Part shown: positions 1 to 10,831 of the stretch, one piece after another
Numbering within the stretch: position 1 is the first letter of the stretch
Layout: each line of letters begins with the position of its first letter
NCBI GenBank assembly: GCA_014529385.2
Contig: CM043966.1
Coordinates: 96,224,587 to 96,288,586 of the forward strand
Direction: 5' to 3'
DNA length: 64,000 bases
Source of the DNA: Adiantum capillus-veneris
Lineage: Eukaryota; Streptophyta; Polypodiopsida; Polypodiales; Pteridaceae
Position numbers and translations under genes: made by a program
Notes under the pieces: model-generated
Told to the model about the DNA's origin: nothing
What the model saw: only the letters and a program-made list of their open reading frames with translations
The model's database searches: none

Positions 1-692
1 GGTGGGCCAAATGATTACATCACCCAAAGAGCTAGTAGGCTAGTTACGGATGGCATCCACTTTGTATTGGTCCATATGTAGGCTGGCAACAAAAATTACA
101 CGTCCCAAATAGTGAATTTTTGCTTTCAAAAAGTCACACTTGGATTCCTTAGCATATAATTTGTGTTGGCTAAGAAGAGAAAACACTTGCTTCATATGCT
201 ATAAATGCTCTTCTTTAGATGCACTATACACTAGGATATCATGAAGAAAAACAATGAAAAACTCTCTTAGGTATGGTTTAAGACACTATCCATGAGCATT
301 ATGAAAGTAGCTAGCTCATTGGTTGAACCAAAAAGCATAACCAAAAATTCATAATGTCCAAACCTTGTTTGGAAGTAGTTTTAGGTATATCAGCAAGCCT
401 AATTCCCACTTGATGATACGTTGATCACAAATCTGTTTTCGTAAAAATATAGGCATGGGCAAGTTTATCAAACAACTCATCCACCCATGCAACGGATACT
501 TCTTCTTGATAGTAACCATGTACAACCCACGATTATCTACGCACATTTGTATACTATCATCCTTTTTTGTCAATAGCAAAATGGGAGATTCCCATGGTGA
601 AGAACTAGGTGAATAAAACCCTCTACTGAGGTAGTAAGCAAGCTGAAGTTTCAGCTCAAAATGACTCATTTTGTAGGGTGGTTTACTAACAG
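1..692 (-). pseudogene. Ty3/gypsy reverse transcriptase remnant
   Basis: The minus strand encodes a degenerate Ty3/gypsy RT. From high to low coordinate one can read a KPPYKMS block, SPSSSPWESPILL, the MCVDNRG block (family MCVDYRA/G), GHYEFLVMLFGSTNELATF (family ...PFGLTNAPATF) and a segment resembling the FLDDILVYS catalytic region and the following HLxHLKQVF helix. Frameshifts and stops occur throughout, so it is dead. It starts outside the window. Its upstream end was split from the piece at 4950-5030 by the gag-only LTR element: the interrupted reading passes from GSKPI there to VSKPPYKMS here. Identification as gypsy RT is firm; the lineage is not resolved. Confidence 0.85.
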
Positions 693-1353
693 TGGTGCAG
701 CCAAAGTGTGTCAACCCTAGCAGAGGACACAGGCAGTGACGCGTATGCTTACAGGTGCATGCATGGGTGATAAAGCAAGTATGAAGGCCCATTAGAAGCA
801 AAGAGATCCAGAAAGGGTATGTTTTATGTGGTTATGAAGGCCTAAGCATGGAGATTCGATGCTTGAAGAAAAAAAAAATTACATGTGAAAAGGCTCTTAG
901 GACATGCAATGCAACTTGGATAGAAGAAGACATGTGGTCAGTGCAAGAAAGGAAAGTGTGTGAGAGGCTCGCACCTCTGCATGAGGGAGGCTGAAAAAGT
1001 CTCATTTTGTAAATTTTTTGCAAAACTGGTTTTTTGTAAAAATCGGCCACTTAAGGAAAAGGAAAGGGGCATTTTGAGCATTTTTGTGTCTCACGCACAT
1101 GGGCAAATTCGACACTGATTAGCAGATATTTAACTTTTCGTGCTCTGCTGTGTTAAGGACGGCAATAGACAGGAACAGAGAAGGAGAGATCTTTGATGGT
1201 TGTATGCTCCACCATAACCCATCAATTGAAGAAGAAGCAAGCTCTGGTTGTGTTGCTTTTGGTGTTGTTCCCCTCCCCTCTCTTCTCTTTTGCTCTGTTG
1301 CACTGTGTTTCCGGGTGTGTGTAGGCAGGTGTGCCCCCCCGAGGGTGTGATGT

Positions 1354-1423
<70 letters not shown>

Positions 1424-1647
1424 GATTGTGTGCAAGGGAAACAAGAAATTGATGTGTTTATGGGTGTGAGGTAGATTGTGATTCGTGCGAGTGTGTGCGC
1501 ATTGATTTGGGTGTACTTGCAAGTTCGTTTGAGAAAAGTGTGTGTCTGTGTGTAAGATTCTGTGTGGATAGGGGTGCAACGAAATCCCTGGGCTATAGAG
1601 AGGCAAACATTGTGTGTGCTAGGTGTGTTCCCTCTTCCCCCTTTCCA
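693..1647 (+). repeat. 5' LTR of gag-only element
   Basis: It matches 3986-4949 along its whole length, beginning TGGTG and ending TTTCCA, so it has TG...CA termini. It contains a long uninterrupted (GA)n tract at about 1359-1422. The other LTR has the same tract at the equivalent place but longer, so the microsatellite is part of the LTR and has changed length since insertion. An AT-rich ATATTTAA at about 1126-1133 could be a TATA element. Confidence 0.85.
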
Positions 1648-1651
1648 TCAG

Positions 1652-1668
1652 TGGTGCCCCCACTGAGG
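1652..1668 (+). other. Candidate primer binding site of gag-only element
   Basis: Four bases after the 5' LTR comes TGGTGCCCCCACTGAG, with the TGG start expected of a PBS that pairs with a tRNA 3' CCA end. It is neither the usual iMet (TGGTATCAGAGC) nor Asp (TGGCGCCGTTGCC) site, and I cannot name the tRNA. Confidence 0.45.
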
Positions 1669-1769
1669 AGTATGCTGATGCTCCTTGGTAGAAGTTGAAA
1701 GCAGAGTTTGAAGCTGCCAAAACATTGGCAAATGGTCAAAGCAAAGAGTGCAGTTGCGAATTGATCAAG

Positions 1770-3842
1770 ATGGCAAAAGCAAGCATTGGCCCCATTTTCA
1801 CAGGTATTGAAGATCCAGAGGATTGGGCATCAGATTTTGAATTGTGGATGATGTCAATGCGTAGATTCACAGATGCAGAAAAGTTGCAGATGGTACCGTT
1901 ATTGTTGCGAGGACAAGCAAAAACATGGTTCAATGGTTTAGGTGATGGTGATCGAAGTTCCCGGAGAGAGCTACGAATGCAGTTTCTGAAGCGATTTCAG
2001 CAAACGATCTCTCCTGAAGAAGCCGGTGCTAGGTTGAAGGCAGTATGTCAAAATGTAAGTAAAGACTTTTCCATTTTTCTCGAGCAATTTGAAGCATGTT
2101 GGAAGGAATTGGAGATTGCTACTGTGGTCAAAGGCAACCTATACCTGAAATTTTCAAAGTTTCTTGAGTGCTTGCATCCAAAGATCAAGGAAAAGGTGGA
2201 GTGTAGAGCCGATACCTATGAAGATATGGTCTATTTGGCCAAAGTGAGGAGCAAAAAAGTGAAGCGGAAGCTAGAGCTGGGCTTGCTGAAGCCTATTGAT
2301 TATGTGGCTGTTGCGATGATTGCAGAGTGTCCTATGGTTCAACCGAAGGAGGTGCCAATTGTTTGAAGTGCGGAGCATGTTGAGGTAAGGCCTATGGTTG
2401 GTTATGTTCCTTGGAGGTTTCCAGTTTATAATGTGCCTGTGCCTGTGCCAGTGGTGGATGAGCTTCTCAACGAGGATAAGCCTCTTGTCGAAGAGAGTCG
2501 GTGTGATGTCAGGTTTCCAAAGCAGCATAAAGAGGTAAAGAAGCATGTTCTTACTGAGATTGTGCATGAAAAAGCAGTAGATGGCAGTCAGGTTGTCGAT
2601 ACCAAAAGCTCAAAAGTGGACAAAGAGTGTGTGCAAAGCCAAGCCAGTGGCCAACTTTTCATGGAGCAGAAAGAGGATGAAGATGCAGACACGAAGTCAA
2701 CCTATTGCGAGGATGATGATATTACAAGCTCCGAGTTTTGGGAGACTAGCAAAGAGGAAACCCTGTATGAGGACTTCACATCCTATGGCGAGCAAACTGA
2801 TTCCGATGAGGTGAAGCCGGTAAGAGGAAAGATTCCTGACTATGTGTATGAAGACATGTCGATTGGAAATGTAAATGAAGAGCAAATTGAAGAGCAGAAG
2901 TCTACAAAAGAGGATATGCAAGTAAAAGTGGTGTGCGGTACCCTATTGGTATCTATGTTCCTAAAGGTAGCCATCGAGTATGCTATAGTGGTGCAACAGG
3001 TACGAGGATTTTTCAAGAAGAGTGCTACTGAGGTGACCAGTCTACCCTGTGATGAAGATGAAGTGGATCCATATTCGACCTTGGCAGAGACAGATGGTGA
3101 TGAAGCTAAACAAAGTGGGTATGTCCGCTCCTACAAGGAGAAGGAGGAGTCTGTTGATGCTATGCTCCAGGATGAAATGGTATGGGGTGAGCTTCCTTCT
3201 TTTTTGTCTAAAAATATGTCAGTAGAGCATGTATTAGAAAAATTGGTTCATGAAGATGATGTACGAGAGGAGTTAGTGGATCCCTATGGCTCTACTTTCT
3301 TCGATGGTCCTGAAGAGGAGGTGCTTAAGGTTGTTACAGGTATGGAAGAGAAGATGAAGCTGATGCAGGTAGAGAAGCCTTTGATCGAAGAGCAGGTGTT
3401 GCCGATTGTACCAAGTGAAGAGCCACGTGCTATGGCTGTGAAAAAGCTTATAAAAGTGGTATGTGCTTCATAGGTGATGAGTATGCTTATGGATACAGCT
3501 ATGCAGTGGGCTATTCAACAGGTACAAGAGTTCTTGGAGGAGATTTCCATCTTCTATGGTTGGAAAGGTATGCAAGATAGGTTCGAGGCGGGTGACGATA
3601 TGGATGATTCATTTGTTGAACAAGATGGTGAGCATGATTGTGCTCAATTTGAAGAGGGTTGGATGCTTGTGGATGCATGGAGCGGTGAAGGAGTGATGTG
3701 TGCATTCTATATGCACCATTGGTTATGTGCATGGGTGCAGTTTTACAGGAGGCTACTCCAAATGAATGGTTGCACTCAAAGTTATGTCTTTTATCGAGGC
3801 AGAGGCCTTGCTGTGATGCACGGGGTTGGGCAACCCACTTGA
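1770..3842 (+). pseudogene. Gag polyprotein of non-autonomous element (two nonsense codons)
   Basis: One frame runs from the first ATG at 1770 to a stop at 3842, broken only by TGA at 2364-2366 and TAG at 3471-3473. All three pieces are in the same frame, so the ancestral product was about 690 residues. The first ~200 residues are a retrotransposon Gag domain: DWASDFELWMMSMRRF, then LLLRGQAKTWFNGL and FLKRFQQTISPEEAGARL, the pattern of Gag capsid in plant gypsy elements. The middle is very acidic (many Asp/Glu) with a short hydrophobic stretch near 2935-3000. The last 120 residues are unlike anything I recognise. No CCHC knuckle and no protease motif are present. The first break may be readable as an inherited ORF boundary, but a shared frame argues for decay. 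Confidence 0.75.
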
Positions 3843-3985
3843 GGGTTGACGTCACTAAGCAGGAATAAGACTATATATATGGTTTTTGATGTGTTCTCAC
3901 AGTGTTTTCGAGTGTTTACAGTTTGTAGATGAATAAAGACTTCTTTTGGCTGAACATAAATGTTCAACGAGGGGTTGGGCAATGA

Positions 3986-4645
3986 TGGTGTAGCCAAAGT
4001 GTGTCAACCCTAGCAGAGGGCACAGGCAGTGATGCATATGCTTACAGGTGCAGGCATGGGTGATAAAGCAAGTATGAATGCCCATTAGAAGCAGGGAGAT
4101 CCAGAAAGGGTATGTTTTATGTGGTTATGAAGGCCTAAGCGTGGAGATTCGATGCTTGAAGAAAAAGTTTTTACATGTGTAAAGGCTCTTAGGACATGCA
4201 ATCCAACTTGGATAGAGGAAGACATGTGGTCAATGGAAGAAAGGAAAGTGTGTGAGAGACTTCACACCTCTACATAAGGGAGGCAGAAAAAGTCTCATTC
4301 TGTAAAAAATTTGCAAAACTAGTTTTTTGTAAAAACTGGTGCATGGGAGAAGGAAAGGGGCATTTTGAGCATTTTTGTGTCTCACGCACATGGGCAAATT
4401 GGGTATTGATTAGCAGATATTTAACTTTTTGTGCTCTGTTGTGTTAAAGAGGGCGACAGACAGGAATAGAGAAGGAGAGAGCTTTGATGGTTGTATGCTC
4501 CACCATAACCCATCAATTGAAGAAGAAGCAAGCTCTGGTTGTGTTGCTTTTGGTGTTGTTCCCCCTCCCCTCTCTTCTCTTCTGCTCTGTTGCGTGGTGT
4601 TTCCGGGTGTGTGTAGGCAAGTGTGCCCCCCCGAGGGTGTGATGT

Positions 4646-4725
<80 letters not shown>

Positions 4726-4949
4726 GATTGTGTGCAAGGGAAATAAGAAATTGATGTGTTTATGGGTGTGAGGTAGATTGTGATCCGTGCGAGTGTGTGC
4801 GCATTGATTTGGGTGTACCTACAAGTTCATTTGAGAAAAGTGTGTGTTTGTGTGTAAGATTCTGTGTGGATAGGGGTGCAACGGAATCCCTGGGATATAG
4901 AGAGGCAAACATTGTGTGTATTGGGTGTGTTCCCTCTTCCCCCTTTCCA
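3986..4949 (+). repeat. 3' LTR of gag-only element
   Basis: It is the direct copy of the 693-1647 LTR and starts TGGTGTAGCC. The (GA)n tract at about 4649-4723 is longer than in the 5' copy. The sequence just before it (GAGGGGTTGGGCAATGA) is purine-rich and probably held the polypurine tract. Confidence 0.85.
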
Positions 4950-5030
4950 ATGGGCTTACTACCTGCAACCACATCTATGTTGTGTTGCATAGAATGTGTT
5001 TGTTTACTCATATTTTGCAAAGTCTTTCTT
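4950..5030 (-). pseudogene. Ty3/gypsy pol remnant, upstream half of split RT
   Basis: The minus strand reads THSMQHNIDVVAGSKPI, close to the pre-RT segment of gypsy Pol (family pattern H-x-I-D-L-V-P-G-S-K-P). It joins the KPPYKMS block at 692 when the intervening LTR element is removed. Too short to date or assign to a lineage. Confidence 0.6.
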
Positions 5031-5039
5031 TGCTAGGGT

Positions 5040-6520
5040 GGTTGCTTTGAATAGTTTTTGTGCATTATATTGACAATCATGCTGCAATCCTTTTGGTTTC
5101 GCTTTTGACATGGCATGTTGTAATGCTCTAAAAAATCTCTGTACCAATCACATATTTGCTTGATGCAGAAAGAAAATGCATAGGTGTCAGTGGATTTAGA
5201 GTATGGACAAGTAGATTATGGGTTGCAAAGCTCGGGGACCCTCCATGGATGTAGGGCATGCTCTGTCGAATCTCCAATGTTGGTTGCTCGATTCTCAATG
5301 CCCACCCGTAGTGCTAATCCCCAATTTAATGGCCCAACACATGGCACACCCTCCTTGATGAAATCAGTCATGATGTTCCCTCGATGTTTCATGGGTGCAA
5401 GTCACAGTGTATAATTCCTTTACTATGTGCATGTTCCATGGTCATCACTAGGGAATCCATAAAAGAAGGCGCCCATTTAAGAATATGCTTGCACATCTCT
5501 AACTCTTTCTCTGTGGAGGGGTGTCTAGGATCTTCCTTTTGAGCCACCAATATGTTGGAAAATTTGCCTTTAGGTGGTGGAACACACTCTAACATGTCAC
5601 CTAGGTCCATTCCATTAAAGCGAGGAAAGATGAGGGACCATGGCTCTTCGTTTGTTTGTGATATGTACCCTACGATGCCCCTATGGAAAAACTGCATACT
5701 CGCCTCTAGAGTGAAAATTGGTGTCTCTCTGCCTCATCCCCTTTGAAGTCCTTCACCACATATTGTACTTTGGGTGGCAACCAAGTGACTCCTTCAATGG
5801 TGCACTCTGATATAGCTCCGTAGCAGCCTTTAGATTTCTACCATGCTTGATAGCCTCTAGAGTGAAAATTGGTGTCTCTCTGCTTCATCCCCTTTGAAGT
5901 CCTTCACCACATATTGTACTTTGGGTGGCAACCAAGTGACTCCTTCAATAGTGCACTCTAATATAGCTCTGTAGCAGCCTTTAGATTTCTGCCACGCTTG
6001 ATAGCCTCAGGTGGTGAGATAAACACTGACGGTGCACTGGGACATAAAGCGGGTGCACAGTAAATGTTTGTGGTTCACCCCAACTTCTGCATCATACCTT
6101 CCTTCTATCGCATCCTGAGAGGAGGCTGCGCCCAAAAAAAAAGATGGTTCTAGCTTTATGACTATGGATATCTTACACATCAATATTGCACGCTCTTTTA
6201 GATTTTGATGTTTGTGCATGCCATACATTAGTCCAGTGTTGTAACTTTGCTGGATCTGCATCCATTGGTGCATCGGCACCCAAGTCTCTTAAGCATTGTG
6301 TCATATTGATCACAACACTATCCATTAGCGTACGAATAGCCTTTGCATTGTAAGCTGAGAAGTGTGTCCGAGTTGCCTCAATTATGACATCAAAGAAACA
6401 CTCTCTACGTGTATCACTCTCCAATGTGGACGTGATCTCCTCCATGGTTAGGGCACATATATTTGTGACCATGAGAGTTCTGATCTTTGTTTTTAACTCC
6501 TTCATTTCCACATGATCCAT
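5040..6520 (-). pseudogene. Protein-kinase-like pseudogene
   Basis: Reading down the minus strand, about 110 residues of unknown N-terminal sequence (6173-6520) are followed by an N-lobe-like stretch (GCYRAILECTIEGVTWLPP...YVVKDFKGDEAERHQ), then AHSKGIIHCDLHP, which fits the kinase catalytic loop (H-x-D-L-x-x-x-N). In another frame come GNIM and NWGLALR, which fits the DFG region with Trp for Phe, then STEHALHPWRVPEL (APE-like) and TDTYAFSFCIKQICDWY (subdomain IX, family pattern D-V-Y-A-F-G). A TGA follows CDLHP, several frameshifts are needed, and a 151-bp piece is duplicated. The gene is dead. It resembles the atypical plant kinases with a DWG-type motif, but I cannot name a subfamily. Confidence 0.6.
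5702..6003. repeat. 151-bp tandem duplication inside kinase pseudogene
   Basis: 5702-5852 is repeated at 5853-6003 with only a few substitutions. The unit encodes the N-lobe-like GCYRAILECT segment on the minus strand, so it duplicated after or while the gene decayed. Confidence 0.9.
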
Positions 6521-6589
6521 CTATGCTACAATTATACATATTGTGCAATTATTAAAGACAATATAACTTGAAAATTGATAACAAATATA

Positions 6590-6840
6590 AACTCCATTCA
6601 TTGAAACTAATGACAACACTAGCTTAAAGAGTAGGGAATCATTCAATGGGACTAACAATAACTCAAGGCCAGTGGTAGAGCTGATGATGAGAGCACCATT
6701 GAACTAGCCTAAAATGAAGGGCATCATTCAATGGGACTAACGAGCGACAACTCCAGCCAAGTAGTAGAGATGATGATGATAGCACCTCTAAACTAAGCCT
6801 AAAAAGCAAGCATCATTTGATGAAACTAATGACAAGTAAA
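6590..6840. repeat. Degenerate tandem repeat, about 90-bp period
   Basis: The phrase CATTCAATGGGACTAAC recurs about every 90 bases, together with a GATGATGA...AGCACC segment. The three copies are imperfect, and no coding function is apparent. Confidence 0.6.
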
Positions 6841-8094
6841 GCATCCCATGTGCCACTCTTTCCATGGGCACCCTGTTATGCACGCTAAGCTCTCAGTGGG
6901 ACTAGAGCTAGTTGTAGCTCTTACAACATTGAAAAGCTCAGTGCCGTACATGCGTTATATGTGTCCAATGGGACGTAGCTCTAATTGGCTTTCACAATGT
7001 TGTAGTTGTGCTAGAGGAGGTGGAGGCCTCTACCTACACCTACACGGTGGATGGAATGGGGGCACTTTGTCTGCAAATTTGCTCTCGTAGGTTCCTTTGG
7101 TGGCTACCTATCCTCTCTTCCCCTTCAATATCACTCACAATTTGTGTCCAAGTTCTTCCGTCCACCTTCCTTGATTAACGACGACGTATGCTTGCCCTTG
7201 CCCTACTCTCTCCTCTTCCTCATGGCTAAAGAGACTAAGGAAGAGCTACATGAGTTGCAAGTAGGCGCTACAACATTCCCCAAGAAGTTGTTAGCTGGTG
7301 TCATTAGCTTGCATGTCGTTGATGTGTCTCCATCATCTACTATCACCACCTTAGTGACGGAGCCCCTCTCCCTATGTGTCTCATCCAACTCTATCTCTTT
7401 CTCTCCGACGCCGAAGGCCACCCCTTTTTCTACCCCTCCCTCGTTGCCAACAACATTTGACACCTTATCTGATCAATCTTTGTCGTCTGTGAAATTTGTA
7501 ACATCATGATTCTATATCACTCATGGTCTCCAATGTCTGTATTGATCTCTCGAGCGACAAAAGCATCTAGATTCTCCCTGTTTTCACATTCACCATCATC
7601 CTCTAATGTGACATACTCCACCAATTCATCAAAGAAGGGCTTTCCTACAAATCTTCATAGTTTTTCTCTGCAAAAGATTCTCAATTTGCAAGAACTTCAT
7701 AGCTTTCAAGGTGAAGCCTTTCCTCTTGAACCAATGTTGTGATGCTCCGCGTCCACTAGGAGAAAGCACAAAAATAATAGGATTTTTTAAAGGTTTTTTG
7801 GCAAAAGAATAATGTGTTGATTTGCACTGCTTTAGTTGTTATGTAAGTCAAATGTGATGGACTTCAAAGATCACCATAAGTGCTTGAGAAGCTTTTCATT
7901 TGGAATGCAAGTTCTTAAAGTGCATGGATTGGGAAATTATGCTCATAATGGGAGTGGCAAGTATGCTTTGGGTTTTGTTGGTGTTACTCTCAGCAATGCT
8001 TTGACTCATATATATGCCAATTGCTGTGCTTGGCGGTGCTCGATTTGATAAGCAAGAAGCTCTCATGGAAGCAAAAAAAGTTCTTAAAGAAGCC
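6841..8094. other. No recognisable gene
   Basis: The longest open frame (7051-7509, plus) gives a Ser/Thr/Pro-rich translation with no known motif and no sign of selection that I can see. I see no LTR, TIR or RNA gene. Confidence 0.5.
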
Positions 8095-8246
8095 AAATGC
8101 GAATGGAAGGTCTCCCTGTATTGCATTGATCTAGCTTGCAATTGGAAGATCATTAAATGTCGCCCAATGCGAATGGAAGGCCTTCCTCTATTGCATTGAT
8201 CTAGCTTGCAATTGGAAGGTTGTTAAATGTTGCCCAATGCGAATGG
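8095..8246. repeat. 70-bp tandem repeat
   Basis: Units begin at 8095 and 8165, and a truncated third begins at 8235, each opening with ATGCGAATGG. The first two differ at a handful of positions. Confidence 0.9.
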
Positions 8247-8913
8247 GCATATGAGATATGTTGTTAATAATAGAGCTAAGATATTGCGGTGTGCATTGGA
8301 TTAGGCCCAAACTGAGTGTGTCCCATGCAAGCACGGGCACCTCTTCAATATATTGAGAATGCAAGGGAGTAAAACCGACTGCACACTATCTTGGCCCATA
8401 GAACAAGGGTTCACACCAAGGCCATCCAGCCACACACCACACCTCCCCCCTTATGGAGAAAAAAGATGGACATCTTTTTCACAATTTTGGGCTGAGAATG
8501 GACTCGACATGTAGGGATCAACTCTTGCAACACCTCATTTGGGGGGAGTGACCATACAACTGCTTCAGGGCTAGGGACTGAACTTGGGGGCTAGACTCGT
8601 CATCATGACGATCATCAACAAGGCATGGAACTCATACATCTTTCTTATGCAAACATCAAGTCGCTATCCCAATGTAATGGACAAGACGAGGAAGGACAAA
8701 TTGAGGGCTAGACACAATATTTTAGTGACATGCATCCATCTCCATAAGGGGCTCGTTGAATGTGGGTTGGCAAGTTAGTTCAGCAAAGCTTGCCACTAAG
8801 AACACTATGCAAACTTGAAGACTAAGTGGTGAAAGCACACGTCGAACTTGATGAGGTGAAGAAGAATCTTTGACAGCTTCATCATCAATGAAAGTCTGTA
8901 GAGAACCAAGGCT
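8247..8913. other. No recognisable gene
   Basis: Only short open frames without known motifs are present. Confidence 0.5.
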
Positions 8914-9151
8914 CAAGTTTTTGGAGATTATGTATAGGGGACGAGGTTGCGAGTGAAAGAACAAGCATGTCATAAAGATCACATGAAAACTGCTTTCATG
9001 CTCATCACCTAGCAAATTGACATTAATAGGCACAAGTTTTCGCGATTATGTCTAGGGGACGAGGTTCCGGGTGAAAGAACAAGCATGTCATAAATATCAC
9101 ATGAAAATTGCTTTCATGCTCATCACCTAGCAAATTGACATAAATAGGCAC
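8914..9151. repeat. 119-bp tandem duplication
   Basis: 8914-9032 is repeated at 9033-9151. The copies share long identical stretches such as GAACAAGCATGTCATAAA, with few substitutions. No coding content is recognised. Confidence 0.9.
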
Positions 9152-9991
9152 CTCGCTTCAAGGAGATTTGGACGTGTTTCTAGATAGCAAGTTAGAGTAC
9201 ATGCTCAATAATTCCTAGTTACAAGTAGGAGTTTTCACATTTAATCTAGCAAGTAAGCTAGCAATTTTCTGATTCATCTAGCAAATCACAAACTCCTATA
9301 TAGTAACTTGCTCTTGGACGTTTTGGTCTAGTAAGTCATAAACTCCTATATTGAAACCTGTTCTTGGATGTCCTTATCTAGTAAGTTCATCTAATAAGTC
9401 ATGAATAAGTCATGAACTCATGCTGTGACTCTAGAAGATCTTATCAAGTGCTGATTTTTTCTATTACAAAAACATGAACTATCGTGTTTTCTATTCAAAT
9501 GTCATTGCTAGTTATTTGAACCCTTTGTTAGGGATTCACAAACGCATTTTATTCATTTACTAAATGCAAGATACAAGACATCCTTGCTGATATTTGGAGT
9601 TACACTTTGCAAACTTTATCCCTTCTTTTATCACAAGAAGTACATAGGCCTCAACACATTAGTATGGTAAGCATAACAAGCTCTGTTCTATATCAAACTG
9701 AGGGTGAAAGAGAAAGTACATAAATGATCACAAGGTCGCTGATGAATTTAACCAGATATTTTCTAGAATGAGAAAGTAGTTTCTCCATTTGGGTCTGATT
9801 TGTGCCATCTTGCTAGCTTGTGATGATACTCTCTATTGACCAAATGGACACTTGGATAGCATGTGATCAACTTCACCTTTTTATTGGGTCTAGCAACCAT
9901 AGTGTTGTGTTCGTGGCTCCTTAATAAGCTGTTTGTGATGTTATTGTGGCTCATGAGGTTTCTCTTGTATTTCATTGAAAAATCCTTTCAA

Positions 9992-10057
9992 TTTTAGACA
10001 TGTTATACGACACATCACATTATATTTTAGACATGCTATACGACACGTCACATTATA
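9992..10057. repeat. 33-bp tandem duplication
   Basis: TTTTAGACATG(T/C)TATACGAC begins at 9992 and again at 10025. The sequence between this and the preceding duplication (9152-9991) is AT-rich and without a recognisable gene. Confidence 0.85.
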
Positions 10058-10310
10058 TTTTAGACGTTCTTGCCATCAATGTGATGCCCAAGTAGATCTA
10101 CCTCAATTCTCCTTTTTACATGCAAACTTCAAGCTACTCATCTAGACCTCGTCTACAAATGTGGGGACAAAAACCATTAGTTCATTTTTGTGTCACGCTC
10201 AAATTAAGATCTAGAGCATTATTCAAAAGCTTCATTTGATGTCTACAAAATGGTACCACAATTGACATTTGTCTTCATCCCAAAATGGATATAGAAAGCC
10301 TACTTTATAG

Positions 10311-10317
10311 TTTAAGG

Positions 10318-10360
<43 letters not shown>

Positions 10361-10463
10361 ACCCATGCACAAACACACTCAACTTTCTAATTTAAGGATT
10401 GTGTGTGTGTGTGTGTGCGCGCGCGCGCGCAGCATGCACACCCATGCAAAAACACACTCAACT
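10311..10463. repeat. 80-bp tandem duplication containing (GT)n and (GC)n tracts
   Basis: TTTAAGGATT at 10311 and 10391 each starts a (GT)n run, followed by a CACCCATGCA and AAACACACTCAACT segment. In the second copy the tract becomes (GC)n. Confidence 0.85.
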
Positions 10464-10605
10464 CTAAAGTTTCCCAAGACATGTGCTCATAAGTGGAGCT
10501 TTTGAAGTGGTTCTAAGACATCAAATTTATCCCAAACTCTTGCAATTTTCCCAATATTCCTAAATTTGTCTTTGATCTTCTTTTCTGGTACAAAGTAGAA
10601 CAATT

Positions 10606-10831
10606 GGGTAAGAGGTTTGAATGAGTCAAAGCTTTTAAACCATGGTTGTTGAGAGTATGTTTGTTTATCTAGAAATAGATATAAGTGTCACCATTTACTT
10701 GAGTAAATGGTAATCCTTGGGTAAGAGTTTTTAATGAGTCAAAGCTCTCAAACCATAGTTGTTGAGAGTATGTTTGTTTTTCTAGAAATATATATAAGTG
10801 CTACCATTTACTTGAGTACAAATGTAAGTAA
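10606..10831. repeat. 113-bp tandem duplication
   Basis: 10606-10718 is repeated at 10719-10831, sharing GTTGTTGAGAGTATGTTTGT and neighbouring sequence. It is noncoding. Confidence 0.9.

Larger units (their letters stand above)
693..4949 (+). mobile_element. Gag-only LTR retrotransposon (TR-GAG-like, non-autonomous)
   Basis: Two direct repeats of about 0.96 kb (693-1647 and 3986-4949) flank a 2.3-kb interior. The interior holds one long reading frame with a retrotransposon Gag domain and no protease, RT, RNase H or integrase. Terminal-repeat elements carrying only GAG are a known class of non-autonomous plant LTR element that must borrow Pol from a relative. The element lies inside a minus-strand gypsy pol remnant. 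I see no perfect 5-bp target duplication: the left flank ends AACAG and the right flank begins ATGGG. The LTRs differ at roughly one base in twenty by eye, so the insertion is not recent. Confidence 0.8.

Noticed and set aside
1248-1469. Open frames across (GA)n and (GT)n tracts (Arg-Glu, Ser-Leu, Val-Cys or Thr-His repeats)
   Set aside because: Dinucleotide tracts are open in most frames; these are not proteins. The same applies at 4429, 10323, 12749, 24121, 34394 and 58697.
7051-7509. 152-codon open frame on the plus strand
   Set aside because: Ser/Thr/Pro-rich composition, no motif, overlapping open frame on the other strand, no splice or promoter context; likely chance.
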